DNA from: Candidatus Latescibacterota bacterium | Lineage (GTDB): Bacteria > Latescibacterota > UBA2968 > UBA8231 | Direction: 5' to 3' | Length of the DNA: 25,195 nucleotides | Assembly: GCA_021295675.1 (NCBI GenBank) | Contig: JAGWBY010000024.1 | Location: 1,880-27,074, forward strand | Part shown: positions 8,312 through 16,951 of the stretch, piece by piece | How the letters are laid out: the number at the start of each line of letters is the position of its first letter | How positions within the stretch are numbered: position 1 is the first letter of the stretch | Made by a program: the position numbers and the translations under genes | The notes under the pieces: generated by a model | Seen by the model: only the letters and a program-made list of their open reading frames with translations | Database searches by the model: none | What the model was told of the DNA's origin: nothing

Positions 8312-10372
8312 ATGCACAATCTGTGGCGGTGTGTTGCCTTGGGATTGCTGTCAGCGACGGCGGGAGAGGCCCAGCTAGACATCTGGCAACTAGGGGGCCG
8401 CGGCCTAGCGTGGAGCCAAGCCGACTCGGTCGAGATACTCATTGACTTTGAACGCACGCCGGGGGCGATCCAGCCAGTGTACCTGACGCCGGATCAGACC
8501 GTGTTTTCGCATTTGCACAACTGGCAATTCTGGCGCGATCCCAGCGACAAGATCCTAGGCTATGTCGATGGCCAGATGCCGCGGATATGGAAGTTTAAAG
8601 ACGGCATCCCCGACCCCTCTGAAAATGGCTCTTGGTTGATTGATGGCGACAGCACTTCCTATAACATCCCCATCGCCCAGGGTGGGATATCCGCCGAGTA
8701 CTTCACCATCGACGTGGCCGTGCCCGTGCCGGCTGTCCGGTTCGGGTTCTTCACCTCGCCCGTGGGATTTCGCATTGAGGGCACTCCCACGCTGACCGAT
8801 GCACCCCCCGCTTTCGACGTGTCTATCGGCGGCGACGCGGATCCGGCGATTCGCAAAGGAGAAAATGATCTCCTAGAAAAGGTCGTCGCCAATGTCGCCG
8901 AAAACCTCGATCCCACTGTCCACATCGACTTTCCGCGCCAATACGTGCGCTTCATCCGCTGGCGGCGGCAACTGTCGATCCTCGACGAAGAGGCTTTGAG
9001 CGGCTGCCGTGATTGCGGTGCCCAAGGCAATCAAACCCGAGCGATCAAGGGCAATATCGGCGACTTTGAGCTTTTCGCCTTGGGGGTACCACAGCGGGTG
9101 ACCTACGTCACCAAAATTGTGGACTTGGGATCAATCGCCAACTTCGGCCGCCTGCATTGGGCCGCTACGCCCATGCGCATGGAGGGTGATCGCGCGATCG
9201 AAGCCCCCCACGCTCCAGTAGGGGTCAAGGTAGAGGTGCGTACCGGCCGCGACGATGTCCCGGACATTTACCACGAGTTCACCAATACCGGCCTAGAAAA
9301 GGAAGTTTCGCGCGATCGCTACGAAAACGACCTCAAAGCTCGGCTCGTCCGAGTCAGCGCTGACGCCGGCAGCTTCCGCACCCGCGAGCCCAAACCCGGG
9401 GTCCGCGCCTCAATCGCCTACGACAGCGACAACTGGACTTTTTGGTCGGTACCCTTTACCGAGTCGGGACAGCTGCTCCGGCTGCGCTCCGGCTCGCACC
9501 TCCAGTTCACTATCACGCTCAAAAGCGAGAACTTCGACGCTTGGGTTCGGCTCGACTCGCTGTGGATCGAGACTGCGCCGCTGTTGGCCGACGACGTTCA
9601 CGGCGAAGTAGCCAGAGCCGACGACCTCCAGCCCCAGCGCGGTTTTACCGAGGTCGAGTTGGGCGCGAGGACTGATTTCGTCTATGACGTGCAAGCTGTT
9701 TTTACTAGCGCTCAGGCCACTGGCTTCGACGCCTTGCGCATCCACACTAGCAACCAGGCTGCTTTCCGACGCCTAGAAATGGGCACACCCCTTGCCGCGG
9801 TTGATCCCGCAGAAGTAGTAGTAGAAGAAAGCGCCTTGGTCGTCCGTCTTCCCGATCGGGTAACTCCAACCCAAAACTCGCCCATCCGCGTGGTCTTTGG
9901 CACTGAAGTCTTTGAATTCGCTGCGACTTTCGAGGGCGAGGTTTTCGCAGCCGACAGCGAGAGTCTGCCCCAGCAGATCGTACCCGGCGATGCTGGCGAT
10001 GCTATTTCGACTAACAGTTTGCGGGTGCTCAGCTCTCCGGACGCTTCTCCTGATCTGATCCAGAATTTCTCCTTTTCTACTCCGGTCTTAACCCCCAACG
10101 GCGACCAAATCCACGACGAACTGCACATCGCCTACTCGTTGTTCCGCCTGCCCGAGCAAGTACCGGTGGCTCTCGAAGTGTACTCGCTCGATGGCCGCCG
10201 AGTCGCTCGGGTCGCCATCGGAACCCAAGATTCAGGTCCCCAACAGATCACTTGGAACGGCCGCGACCAGCGGGGCAGGATTCCAGCCCCGGGACTTTAT
10301 CTCCTGTCCATTTCGCTCGGTACTGATGTTCCCCAGCAGTCCCAACTGCGCCCGCTGGGCATTGCCTATTAG
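8312..10372 (+). CDS. Secreted discoidin-like multidomain surface protein, paralog B
   Basis: 686 residues from ATG 8312, with GGAGG at 8301-8305; an upstream in-frame start has no ribosome site. The short signal peptide (core CVALGLLSATA) should be cleaved near GEA before QLDIWQ. This is the shortest of the three tandem paralogs: the N-terminal module keeps WLIDGDSTSY but the second galactose-binding-like module is reduced. The shared motif appears as RQYVRFIRWRRQ and continues to GDFELFALG, with an unusual SGCRDCGAQG insertion between. The middle segment is diverged (LHWAATPMRMEG, KVEVRTGRDD), and the ATGFDALRI segment matches SGFDRL of the others. The C-terminus has VLTPNGDQIHDELH, VYSLDGRRV, ITWNGRDQRGR and GLYLLSI. 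A 98-base gap precedes it, so it may have its own promoter; only 12 bases follow before paralog C. Confidence 0.78.
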   Translation: MHNLWRCVALGLLSATAGEAQLDIWQLGGRGLAWSQADSVEILIDFERTPGAIQPVYLTPDQTVFSHLHNWQFWRDPSDKILGYVDGQMPRIWKFKDGIPDPSENGSWLIDGDSTSYNIPIAQGGISAEYFTIDVAVPVPAVRFGFFTSPVGFRIEGTPTLTDAPPAFDVSIGGDADPAIRKGENDLLEKVVANVAENLDPTVHIDFPRQYVRFIRWRRQLSILDEEALSGCRDCGAQGNQTRAIKGNIGDFELFALGVPQRVTYVTKIVDLGSIANFGRLHWAATPMRMEGDRAIEAPHAPVGVKVEVRTGRDDVPDIYHEFTNTGLEKEVSRDRYENDLKARLVRVSADAGSFRTREPKPGVRASIAYDSDNWTFWSVPFTESGQLLRLRSGSHLQFTITLKSENFDAWVRLDSLWIETAPLLADDVHGEVARADDLQPQRGFTEVELGARTDFVYDVQAVFTSAQATGFDALRIHTSNQAAFRRLEMGTPLAAVDPAEVVVEESALVVRLPDRVTPTQNSPIRVVFGTEVFEFAATFEGEVFAADSESLPQQIVPGDAGDAISTNSLRVLSSPDASPDLIQNFSFSTPVLTPNGDQIHDELHIAYSLFRLPEQVPVALEVYSLDGRRVARVAIGTQDSGPQQITWNGRDQRGRIPAPGLYLLSISLGTDVPQQSQLRPLGIAY

Positions 10373-10384
10373 GGAACAGTCAAC

Positions 10385-12733
10385 ATGCGTATCGGCTTTT
10401 TGCTCTGCGGCTTGCTCCTGTTATCGTCCGTCTGCCCTAGCTCGGCCGAGCGTCTGACCTTTGACAGCGTCGAAGACTGGGCGAGTTGGGAGGCACCGTT
10501 CGGCCTAGTGCAGATCAGCGAAGAGGGCCAGCTCCAGCTAGTCAAATACCGCAAGAACACCGACGTGATCGCCGATGCCTCTCACTTCACTCACCCGACC
10601 AAGACTCGTGGCGATGACGTTCCCGGCGGCTTATGGGATGTAGGCAGCGGCCAAGCCACGGCCGGGTACGTCATCGATGGCGATCCCGGCACCTTTTGGA
10701 AGCCTGATCCGAACGCGGTTCTCGGCGAGTGGTTCGTGCAGATTGACCTAGGACGCGCAGTGCTGGCCAAGGAAATTCGCCTCACCTTCCCCGACCAACA
10801 AGGCGCGCGGCCCTTTCGGCAATTCACCGTCTTCATTGCCACCGGCGTGACGTCCAACCCCCTCGACGACCTTTTCATCTTCGACCCAGTCTATCGCACT
10901 ACCCACCCCAACGAGGAGACCGAGATCTCGATACCTCTTACTTTTATATCCAAGGCTACATCGCGGGTACTCGACCCGGATCTCAATATCGATCCGCAAG
11001 AAAAAGACCAGTACCGGCTTCTCCAGTACATCAATTTTACTGTCGAGGCCCGCGACCTAGAAGGGGCGCTCTCCGAGATTGAGGTCGTTGGCATCGGCGA
11101 TAACGTCTCCATTGGCCTCGAGCGTCGCGGCTTGGTCATCGACGGCCTAACTTCCGTTTCCAATATCAATCTCTTCGACGCCAATATGAACACCAATAGC
11201 GCCATTGCTCCTGTGGCCTTCGCCGGCCGAGAGCGCAGTTGGCAGGAGCAGGGGACTTGGTTTTACGCAGACCTAGGAGCTGTATTTTGGCTCGACGGGG
11301 TCTTCATCTACGTATTAAAGGAGCAGGAGGGTACCGCCGGGTTTATCGCTGGCCCCGCACGGGGCTTTACTATCCTCGCCTCAGACGGCACGCCTTCCAT
11401 CAGCACGGACCTGCCCGTTCCCGAGCCCTTTGACTACTACGAATTGCTCTTCCAGCCGGACAATTGTCCCTCGTGCTTGCATTACTTGCGCTACCAGTTC
11501 CGGCCACGCCGGGTGCGCTATCTGCTCTGGCACGTCCACAGCACGAGCGGCTGGAACTCCAAGTGGGCCGAACTCATGCTTTTCTCTCCGGGGCACCCCG
11601 CCGAGGTGATCATGCACTCGGACTTTATCGACCTAGGGGCGGAAGCTGGCGACGGACGCCCCAAGGTCATCAAGGGGCTATCTTGGGATGCGGACCTTCC
11701 CTCTAGCACGCGCCTGCACTTGCGCTCGCGCTCGGGCAATACCCTCAGCGAAGTCTATGACTTCTACGACCGCAAAGGCGATAAGGTCACCGAGGAAAAG
11801 TGGAACAGCTCTCCCAAAGTGCTGCGCGGGCGGATCGACACCACCGTAGTTGTAGGCGAGGATTGGGATGCTTGGAGCGAAGAGTACAAAGTGATCGGTG
11901 AGGGCTTCAAGTCGCAAAGCCCGCGCCGCTTCGTGCAGTTGGAACTAATTCTCGTCACCGATGACCCCGCCGTCGCCCCTGTGATCAACGCGCTGTCTAT
12001 CGACTTTGAAGACGCCTTTGTGCAGGAGGCCAAAGGCCGTATCCAACCCCGCGAAGCTCAGCCCAACGCGGACACTCGCTTCACCTATACTCTCTGGACT
12101 GGGGCTGGGGAACAGGACAGCGGTTTCGACCGCCTGCGTTTCGTCCTCTCCGCAGCGGCCAGCGATGTCGATCTCGAAATTGGGGGACAGGCCATCGCTC
12201 CCGCCGCGATGGAGCAACGCGGCGATTCACTCGTCGTCGTCCTGCCAGCGCCCGTTCGCAGCGACTCAGTCCGCGTCTCGTTCACAACTCGCGTAATACG
12301 AAACGCCACAGTCTTCGCCTTGGATCTCGGCTTGGGCTCGCGTCCCGGAATCTGGCAATCCGTCGAGGCTATGGAGCGCCGCTCCAACATCGTCATGCTG
12401 CCCGCATTGACCGGCAGCGACCGGCTGATTTCCGACTTGCAGGTGCCCAAGGCGTTCACCCCCAACAGCGACGGTGTCAACGACCTGTTTGACGTGCGTT
12501 TCGTCGCCTTCAAGGTAGCCGAGATCGTTCCCAAAGTTTCCGTCCACGATCTCGCTGGTCGCCACTTGGTCTCGCTGGTCGCAGCCCAAGAGGATGCCCA
12601 GCAGCATTACACTTGGTCGGGACACGACGACAGTGGTGCGTTAGTCGAACCGGGTATCTATCTCCTGCGCGTCGATCTCGGTGCCGATGCTGGCGAGGGC
12701 ATTGCCATTCGTTCCTTTGCCGTAGCCTACTAA
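10385..12733 (+). CDS. Secreted discoidin-like multidomain surface protein, paralog C
   Basis: 782 residues from ATG 10385, with a clear signal peptide (MRIGFLLCGLLLLSSVCPSSA before ERLTF). A weak AGGGAA ribosome site overlaps the end of paralog B. The mature N-terminus, LTFDSVEDWASWEAPFG, matches IRFASRRDWQAWSLPG of paralog A. Module 1 has YVIDGDPGTFWKPD and WFVQIDLGRAVLAKEIRL; module 2 has WFYADLGAVFWLDGVFIYVL. The shared motif is RRVRYLLWHVHS...KWAELMLFSPG. Then come LSWDADLPSSTRLHLRSRSGN, YDFYDRKGDKVTEEKW and EDWDAWSEEY, all nearly line for line with paralog A. The C-terminus reads FTPNSDGVNDLFDVR, VHDLAGRHL, YTWSGHDDSGA and GIYLLRV. A and C are closer to each other than to B by eye. Role unknown, probably cell surface or extracellular matrix. 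Confidence 0.8.
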   Translation: MRIGFLLCGLLLLSSVCPSSAERLTFDSVEDWASWEAPFGLVQISEEGQLQLVKYRKNTDVIADASHFTHPTKTRGDDVPGGLWDVGSGQATAGYVIDGDPGTFWKPDPNAVLGEWFVQIDLGRAVLAKEIRLTFPDQQGARPFRQFTVFIATGVTSNPLDDLFIFDPVYRTTHPNEETEISIPLTFISKATSRVLDPDLNIDPQEKDQYRLLQYINFTVEARDLEGALSEIEVVGIGDNVSIGLERRGLVIDGLTSVSNINLFDANMNTNSAIAPVAFAGRERSWQEQGTWFYADLGAVFWLDGVFIYVLKEQEGTAGFIAGPARGFTILASDGTPSISTDLPVPEPFDYYELLFQPDNCPSCLHYLRYQFRPRRVRYLLWHVHSTSGWNSKWAELMLFSPGHPAEVIMHSDFIDLGAEAGDGRPKVIKGLSWDADLPSSTRLHLRSRSGNTLSEVYDFYDRKGDKVTEEKWNSSPKVLRGRIDTTVVVGEDWDAWSEEYKVIGEGFKSQSPRRFVQLELILVTDDPAVAPVINALSIDFEDAFVQEAKGRIQPREAQPNADTRFTYTLWTGAGEQDSGFDRLRFVLSAAASDVDLEIGGQAIAPAAMEQRGDSLVVVLPAPVRSDSVRVSFTTRVIRNATVFALDLGLGSRPGIWQSVEAMERRSNIVMLPALTGSDRLISDLQVPKAFTPNSDGVNDLFDVRFVAFKVAEIVPKVSVHDLAGRHLVSLVAAQEDAQQHYTWSGHDDSGALVEPGIYLLRVDLGADAGEGIAIRSFAVAY

Positions 12734-12759
12734 TCTAAGGTCTCCAGCGCCTTTGTGGT

Positions 12760-14139
12760 TTAGCGTCTCCGATAGCGTCGCCAGCCGCCGCGTTCCACCC
12801 GCCAGCCCAGCGCGTCGAGGTGGGTCGCGCGGATCTGTTCGATGTGGCGAGTATGGGCTGCGGCCTTTTCTTCGCTGAAGGCGTAGTGGCGCAGGCGCTC
12901 GGGATCGAGTTCGACGCCCAGCCCCGGCCCCTTGGGAACGGCGAGGAATCCTTGGTCGTAGGCCATTTTGCCGCCGCAGATCACGTCGTCGGCCCACTGG
13001 TTGTAATGCGCGTCGATCGCGTGTGCCGAGAAGGGTGGGAAGGCGCGGTCTCGCCCCCAGACGATGTGATAGGGCATCTCGTATGGAAAGGTAAAGGCGG
13101 CGATGTGTAGGCGGATGGCCGTCGCCGGTCCCAGTTCATAAGCGCTGTGCATGCCGATCCCCAGGCCCAAAAAGCGCGCCGCGTCGTAGTGGCGCTTGAG
13201 TGCCAGCGGCCCCGCGTAGGCATCGGGAGCGGAAATGTCGGCTGGCTGCCAGCGGCGCAGCGCGTCTAGGTCCAACTCCGCGTCTAAGGCATCGTCGCCG
13301 TAGCGGCCTTTGGGGCTGGGATGCGAAACCAGCGGCGGCAGCCAAGCGTGCGACGAGATTGGTATGGTGCTCAATAGTCGCAGGCGATGGCCGGCGCGGA
13401 AGATGTGAGCGAAACGCCCGCCCACTGGTTCCTCTATCCACTCCAGATGACAGTCCTCTACCTCGCGCATAAAGCGCAGCGCTTGCGCCTCGCCCCAAGA
13501 AGCGTGTGGATCGACGCGGATATCCACATCCGACCCCACGGCCGCGCGGATGTTGAGCACCAATTCCACGTAGTGCTGCGGCTCAAAATCGCACATCGAG
13601 AGCTTGATGTTTTGGAAGCCGTGAGTGCGGATAATCTCCTGTACGTAGGAGGGATAGCTTTCAAAGGTAACGGCGTTCTCGCCGTTGAGGTCGGGGAAGC
13701 GATACCAAGTGTAGGCCGACATGGGCACGCGCTCTGCCAAGGGGGTCTCCAGCGCGAAGAGTTCGTGCAAGTACTGGCCCAATGGTCGGTCGGCGATTTT
13801 GCCGATTAGATCCCAATAGGCTAGGCCCATATCGGCGCGGATGCTGGGGTCAAAAGGATTTTTGCCCAGGACGTTGCCCTTTAATTCTTTGGCGTCCGCG
13901 TTGGCTCCCTCGGCAATGCCGACCAAGCCTTTATCGGTCTCGAACTCGGCAAAGGTAAAATTCTCGGCCGAGCCATCCCAGCGCTTGGTTCCAACCCAGG
14001 GCATTAGCACCCGGAAGACGCGCACGTCGCGGATGGTGTGCCCGGCTGCAAGGCCCTCGGCTTGTATTCGCTGTTCGACGGCTTTGGCTTGGGCGACGGT
14101 CTCGCGATCGAATTTGGCTAGCTCTGCTATGGGGTCCAT
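12760..14139 (-). CDS. Enolase-superfamily enzyme, glucarate-dehydratase-like
   Basis: 459 residues, longer than typical enolase-superfamily enzymes because of an N-terminal extension (about 1-35), an insertion at about 267-297 and a basic C-terminal tail. Likely a Mg-dependent acid-sugar dehydratase in the cytoplasm. Candidate catalytic positions are K179 (IKLS), metal ligands D210 (RVDPHASW) and E236 (WIEEP), D306 (SAPDAY) and H331 (GMHSAYELG). The late Asp/His dyad and the GMHS context resemble glucarate dehydratase. The third metal ligand (Asn in glucarate dehydratase) would fall in STIPISSHAW, where I see Ser or His instead. A GGAG ribosome site precedes the ATG. The gene converges on paralog C with a 26-base gap and no clear hairpin terminator between. 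Family is secure, substrate is not. Confidence 0.85.
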   Translation of the reverse strand: MDPIAELAKFDRETVAQAKAVEQRIQAEGLAAGHTIRDVRVFRVLMPWVGTKRWDGSAENFTFAEFETDKGLVGIAEGANADAKELKGNVLGKNPFDPSIRADMGLAYWDLIGKIADRPLGQYLHELFALETPLAERVPMSAYTWYRFPDLNGENAVTFESYPSYVQEIIRTHGFQNIKLSMCDFEPQHYVELVLNIRAAVGSDVDIRVDPHASWGEAQALRFMREVEDCHLEWIEEPVGGRFAHIFRAGHRLRLLSTIPISSHAWLPPLVSHPSPKGRYGDDALDAELDLDALRRWQPADISAPDAYAGPLALKRHYDAARFLGLGIGMHSAYELGPATAIRLHIAAFTFPYEMPYHIVWGRDRAFPPFSAHAIDAHYNQWADDVICGGKMAYDQGFLAVPKGPGLGVELDPERLRHYAFSEEKAAAHTRHIEQIRATHLDALGWRVERGGWRRYRRR

Positions 14140-14266
14140 GTGGCGTTTTCTCCGGTTTAATGGTCGTCGGTTAGTACTAATCCTGCTTCTCTAGGCGTCA
14201 AAGAAGGCGGACGATCTGAATCTACGCAGACGTACTTTTTCCCTGCAACCGATATAGGGGCCGCTC

Positions 14267-14296
14267 TTGCTCTACTCGGATTCGACAAGGTATATT
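14267..14296 (+). promoter_or_regulatory. Candidate sigma-70-like promoter for the protease/sialidase operon
   Basis: TTGCTC at 14267-14272 and TATATT at 14291-14296 are separated by 18 bases, ending about 43 bases before ATG 14339. The -10 box matches five of six consensus bases, the -35 box is weak. The 199-base gap 14140-14338 between divergent genes holds no other gene that I can see. Confidence 0.35.
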
Positions 14297-14338
14297 CCAC
14301 CTATCTAACAATGATTTCCTTTCCGAGGACCGCATTAC

Positions 14339-14695
14339 ATGGGAACGTTCAACGTACAGATTAGCATCGGCGACCAACAGCGGGCACACTGGATCGACTT
14401 GGATGCGCTAGTGGATACAGGGGCGTCTATAACTTCGGTTCCGGCGTCTGTTTTGCGCCAACTGGGGGTGACGCCCTTGATGAAACAGCGTTTTCAGTTT
14501 GGCCAAGGCGAGGTTCGGCTTATGGACGTTGGCCAGACGTGGCTGCGAGTTGAAGGGAGAGAGGTGGTTACGCTCGTTTTATTCAATGCGGAGGAAACCG
14601 TGCCGTTGCTAGGTGCTCTGGCCCTTGAAGGCGTGTTTATGAGCGTCAATCCAGTGGCCAAAAGACTTGAGCCGGTAGAAGGATTTATGGTATAG
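14339..14695 (+). CDS. Retropepsin-like clan AA aspartic protease homolog
   Basis: 118 residues, the size of a single retropepsin-like domain that would need to dimerise to form an active site. The active-site motif LVDTGAS places the catalytic Asp at residue 26. The later hydrophobic-hydrophobic-Gly element [12 protein letters not shown] and the end [13 protein letters not shown] match the small stand-alone bacterial clan AA family. A GAGGA ribosome site at 14324-14328 supports the start. There is no signal peptide or membrane segment, so it should be cytosolic. Substrates of these small bacterial proteins are generally unknown. The sialidase gene begins 11 bases after its stop, so the two are probably co-transcribed, though no functional link is evident. 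Confidence 0.8.
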   Translation: MGTFNVQISIGDQQRAHWIDLDALVDTGASITSVPASVLRQLGVTPLMKQRFQFGQGEVRLMDVGQTWLRVEGREVVTLVLFNAEETVPLLGALALEGVFMSVNPVAKRLEPVEGFMV

Positions 14696-14705
14696 GGCCA
14701 ATGGC

Positions 14706-15740
14706 ATGATCGATTCCATCGACCTCTTCGAGAGCGGCACCCAAGGCTACCACACCTTCCGCATCCCAGCTCTGATTACCACACTCACCGGCACGGTGCT
14801 CGCCTTTTGCGAGGGCCGCAAAAACGCGCGCGGCGACACCGGCGACATCGACATGCTGCTGCGGCGCAGCGACGACGGTGGGGAGACGTTTGCTCCGTTT
14901 GAGATCGTGTGGGACGACGGCCCGAACACCTGCGGCAATCCCTGTCCGGTGATCGATGCCCGTACGGGTGCGATTTCTCTGCTGATGACCCACAACCTCG
15001 GCGGCGACCACGAGCCCGAGATCATTGACCAAACGAGCGAGGGCACTCGCACGGTGTGGCTGACGCGCAGCGAGGACGAAGGACGCACTTGGTCGCCGCC
15101 GGTGGAGATCACGGCCACGACCAAGCAACCTAACTGGACTTGGTACGCCACCGGCCCAGGCGCTGGTATCCAGCTAGCCACCGGTCGGCTCGTCATCCCC
15201 TGCGACCACATTGAAGCAGGCAGCAAGAAATACTATTCGCACGTCTTGCTCAGCGACGATGGCGGCCAAAGCTGGCGGCTCGGCGGCTCGACCCCGCAAG
15301 ACCAAGTCAACGAGTGCGAGGTAGTAGAGTTACAGGACGGCCGCCTGCTGCTCAATATGCGCAACTACGATCCAAGCATCCGCGCCCGCGCTTTTTCGTT
15401 TAGCGACGATGGCGGTCAGAGTTGGTCGTCCATAGCGCGCGATCCCGTCCTCGTCGAGCCGATCTGCCAAGCGAGTATCCGCCGGGTCGGCACCAGCGTG
15501 CTCTTTTCCAACCCTGCCAGCACTGAGGGCCGCCAGAACATGACCGTGCGGCTCAGCGACGACGAAGGGCAAACGTGGACCAGCACCCGCGTTTTGCATC
15601 CCGGCCCGGCAGCGTACTCTTGTCTGGCCGTTCTGCCCGATGGCCGCGCCGCTTGTCTCTATGAATGCGGTGCCGAGCATCCCTATGAGCACTTGACTCT
15701 GGCCCGCTTCTCGCTGGACTGGGTGCGCGCCACGCCCTGA
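14706..15740 (+). CDS. BNR-repeat sialidase-family glycoside hydrolase, no signal peptide
   Basis: 344 residues forming one six-bladed propeller. The FRIP motif with R19 of the arginine triad comes first. Five Asp boxes follow: SDDGGETF (55-62), SEDEGRTW (122-129), SDDGGQSW (183-190 and 233-240) and SDDEGQTW (284-291). Other expected catalytic positions are a Glu in NECEVVEL (203 or 205), R219 (NMR), R276 or R282, and Tyr304 (AYSC) as the candidate nucleophile. The family removes terminal sialic acid or related residues from glycans. There is no signal peptide or lipobox, so unlike many bacterial sialidases it appears cytosolic and may act on imported oligosaccharides. An AGGG ribosome site precedes the ATG. 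It sits 11 bases after the protease homolog and 9 bases before a mandelate-racemase-like gene. Confidence 0.87.
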   Translation: MIDSIDLFESGTQGYHTFRIPALITTLTGTVLAFCEGRKNARGDTGDIDMLLRRSDDGGETFAPFEIVWDDGPNTCGNPCPVIDARTGAISLLMTHNLGGDHEPEIIDQTSEGTRTVWLTRSEDEGRTWSPPVEITATTKQPNWTWYATGPGAGIQLATGRLVIPCDHIEAGSKKYYSHVLLSDDGGQSWRLGGSTPQDQVNECEVVELQDGRLLLNMRNYDPSIRARAFSFSDDGGQSWSSIARDPVLVEPICQASIRRVGTSVLFSNPASTEGRQNMTVRLSDDEGQTWTSTRVLHPGPAAYSCLAVLPDGRAACLYECGAEHPYEHLTLARFSLDWVRATP

Positions 15741-15749
15741 GGAGTTTTT

Positions 15750-16916
15750 ATGAAAATCACCGACGTCCGCACCCTCTGCCTTTCTCGCCCCCACGAACCC
15801 GAGCGCCAGTGGTTCAGCGCCTCCTTCTACGTGGAAAAAGCCGACTGTCCCATCGTCATTATCGACACGGACGCCGGCTTGCAGGGCATTGCCGAGCCTT
15901 CCACTTATGGCGATCCACCGGTCATTCGCCAGCGGCTCGACGCGCTCAAGCCCAGTCTCATTGGCCGCGATCCTCTCGACCCGGATCTAGCTCTCAGACC
16001 TACCAGCGACCGCTCGATGTACATTGCTTACACTGGTCTCGAACTGGCGCTGTGGGATCTGCGCGCCAAGGTGCAAAATAAAACGGTCGCCGAACTCATT
16101 GTCCCCCTCATCACGCCCGACACTCCCGAGCGCAAACCGCGCCCCCTCTTCCGCCTCTACGCTTCGGGCGGCGTCCAGTACGACTGGGACGACCGCCCCA
16201 CATCGGTCGTCGATGAAGCGCGTGCTCTCGCCGACCGGGGCTTCACTGCCTATAAGATGCGGCTGGGCACTGAGTGGTCGTGGTCGGGCGTCACGGTCGC
16301 GCGGATGATTGATCTGTTGCGCCAGGTGACCGACGCAGTGGGCGAGCGCATGGAGCTGATGCTGGAGGGCAATTGCCGCCTCGACGAGGCGCAAGCCCGC
16401 GAGATTGGGCACTTTCTCGACGAAGCGGGTTGGACGTGGTTTGAAGAACCGCTGCTCAAGGAGCAGATCGACGGCTACGTCCGCCTCAACGCCGAACTGC
16501 GTCTGCCCATCACTGGTGGCGAATCCAACTCGACCCTCGACGAGTTTGAGCCGTTCTTCGCGCAAAAAGCGTATGCCAAGGGCCAGCTCGATGTCGGCGT
16601 CTGTAGCCTCGGCGAAGCCATCCGCATCTACCACCGAGCCAAAGAGTATGGCGTCGAGCTTTTCACTCAGAATTGGCACAACGGCCTGTTGACCATGTCT
16701 AATGCTCACTTCCTCGCCGCTCTTCCCGAAGAGCACGTGATGGAAATGTTCATCGGCCAAGGGCCGTTGCAATGGGATATCCTCAAAGACCCGCCCGCGA
16801 CCGAAGGCTACCTCGCGCTGCCGGACGCGCCCGGCTGGGGTGTGGAACTAGCTGACGACCTCGAAACTCGCTTTCCCTACATCCCTGGGCCTTGGGGCCG
16901 CGCGGTGGAGCGCTGA
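15750..16916 (+). CDS. Enolase-superfamily enzyme, mandelate-racemase subgroup-like
   Basis: 388 residues. The capping domain ends in GLELALWDLRAK; the barrel carries K169-x-R171 (AYKMRLG), E206 (LEGN), E232 (FEEP) and E258 (GGES), then D281 (QLDVG) and H310 (NWHNG). The order of Lys motif, three acidic metal ligands and late Asp/His dyad fits the mandelate racemase subgroup, whose members racemise or dehydrate alpha-hydroxy acids and sugar acids. The first metal ligand is Glu where Asp is usual (DxN becomes E206-G-N208), a conservative but unusual change. GAGGAG overlapping the sialidase stop, followed by a run of T and the ATG, marks the start and suggests tight coupling. Pairing with a sialidase hints at glycan-derived acids as substrate; that is inference. 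Confidence 0.88.
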   Translation: MKITDVRTLCLSRPHEPERQWFSASFYVEKADCPIVIIDTDAGLQGIAEPSTYGDPPVIRQRLDALKPSLIGRDPLDPDLALRPTSDRSMYIAYTGLELALWDLRAKVQNKTVAELIVPLITPDTPERKPRPLFRLYASGGVQYDWDDRPTSVVDEARALADRGFTAYKMRLGTEWSWSGVTVARMIDLLRQVTDAVGERMELMLEGNCRLDEAQAREIGHFLDEAGWTWFEEPLLKEQIDGYVRLNAELRLPITGGESNSTLDEFEPFFAQKAYAKGQLDVGVCSLGEAIRIYHRAKEYGVELFTQNWHNGLLTMSNAHFLAALPEEHVMEMFIGQGPLQWDILKDPPATEGYLALPDAPGWGVELADDLETRFPYIPGPWGRAVER

Positions 16917-16951
16917 AAGGCGCATTCAAAATCGCGTGCCATTGGTCCCCT

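Noticed and set aside
14140..14338. Small gene or RNA in the divergent gap
   Set aside because: No open frame with a ribosome site and no stable hairpin; only a candidate promoter is supportable.
15987..16772. 261-codon open frame on the minus strand
   Set aside because: Antisense to the mandelate-racemase-like gene, which carries the expected catalytic residues.
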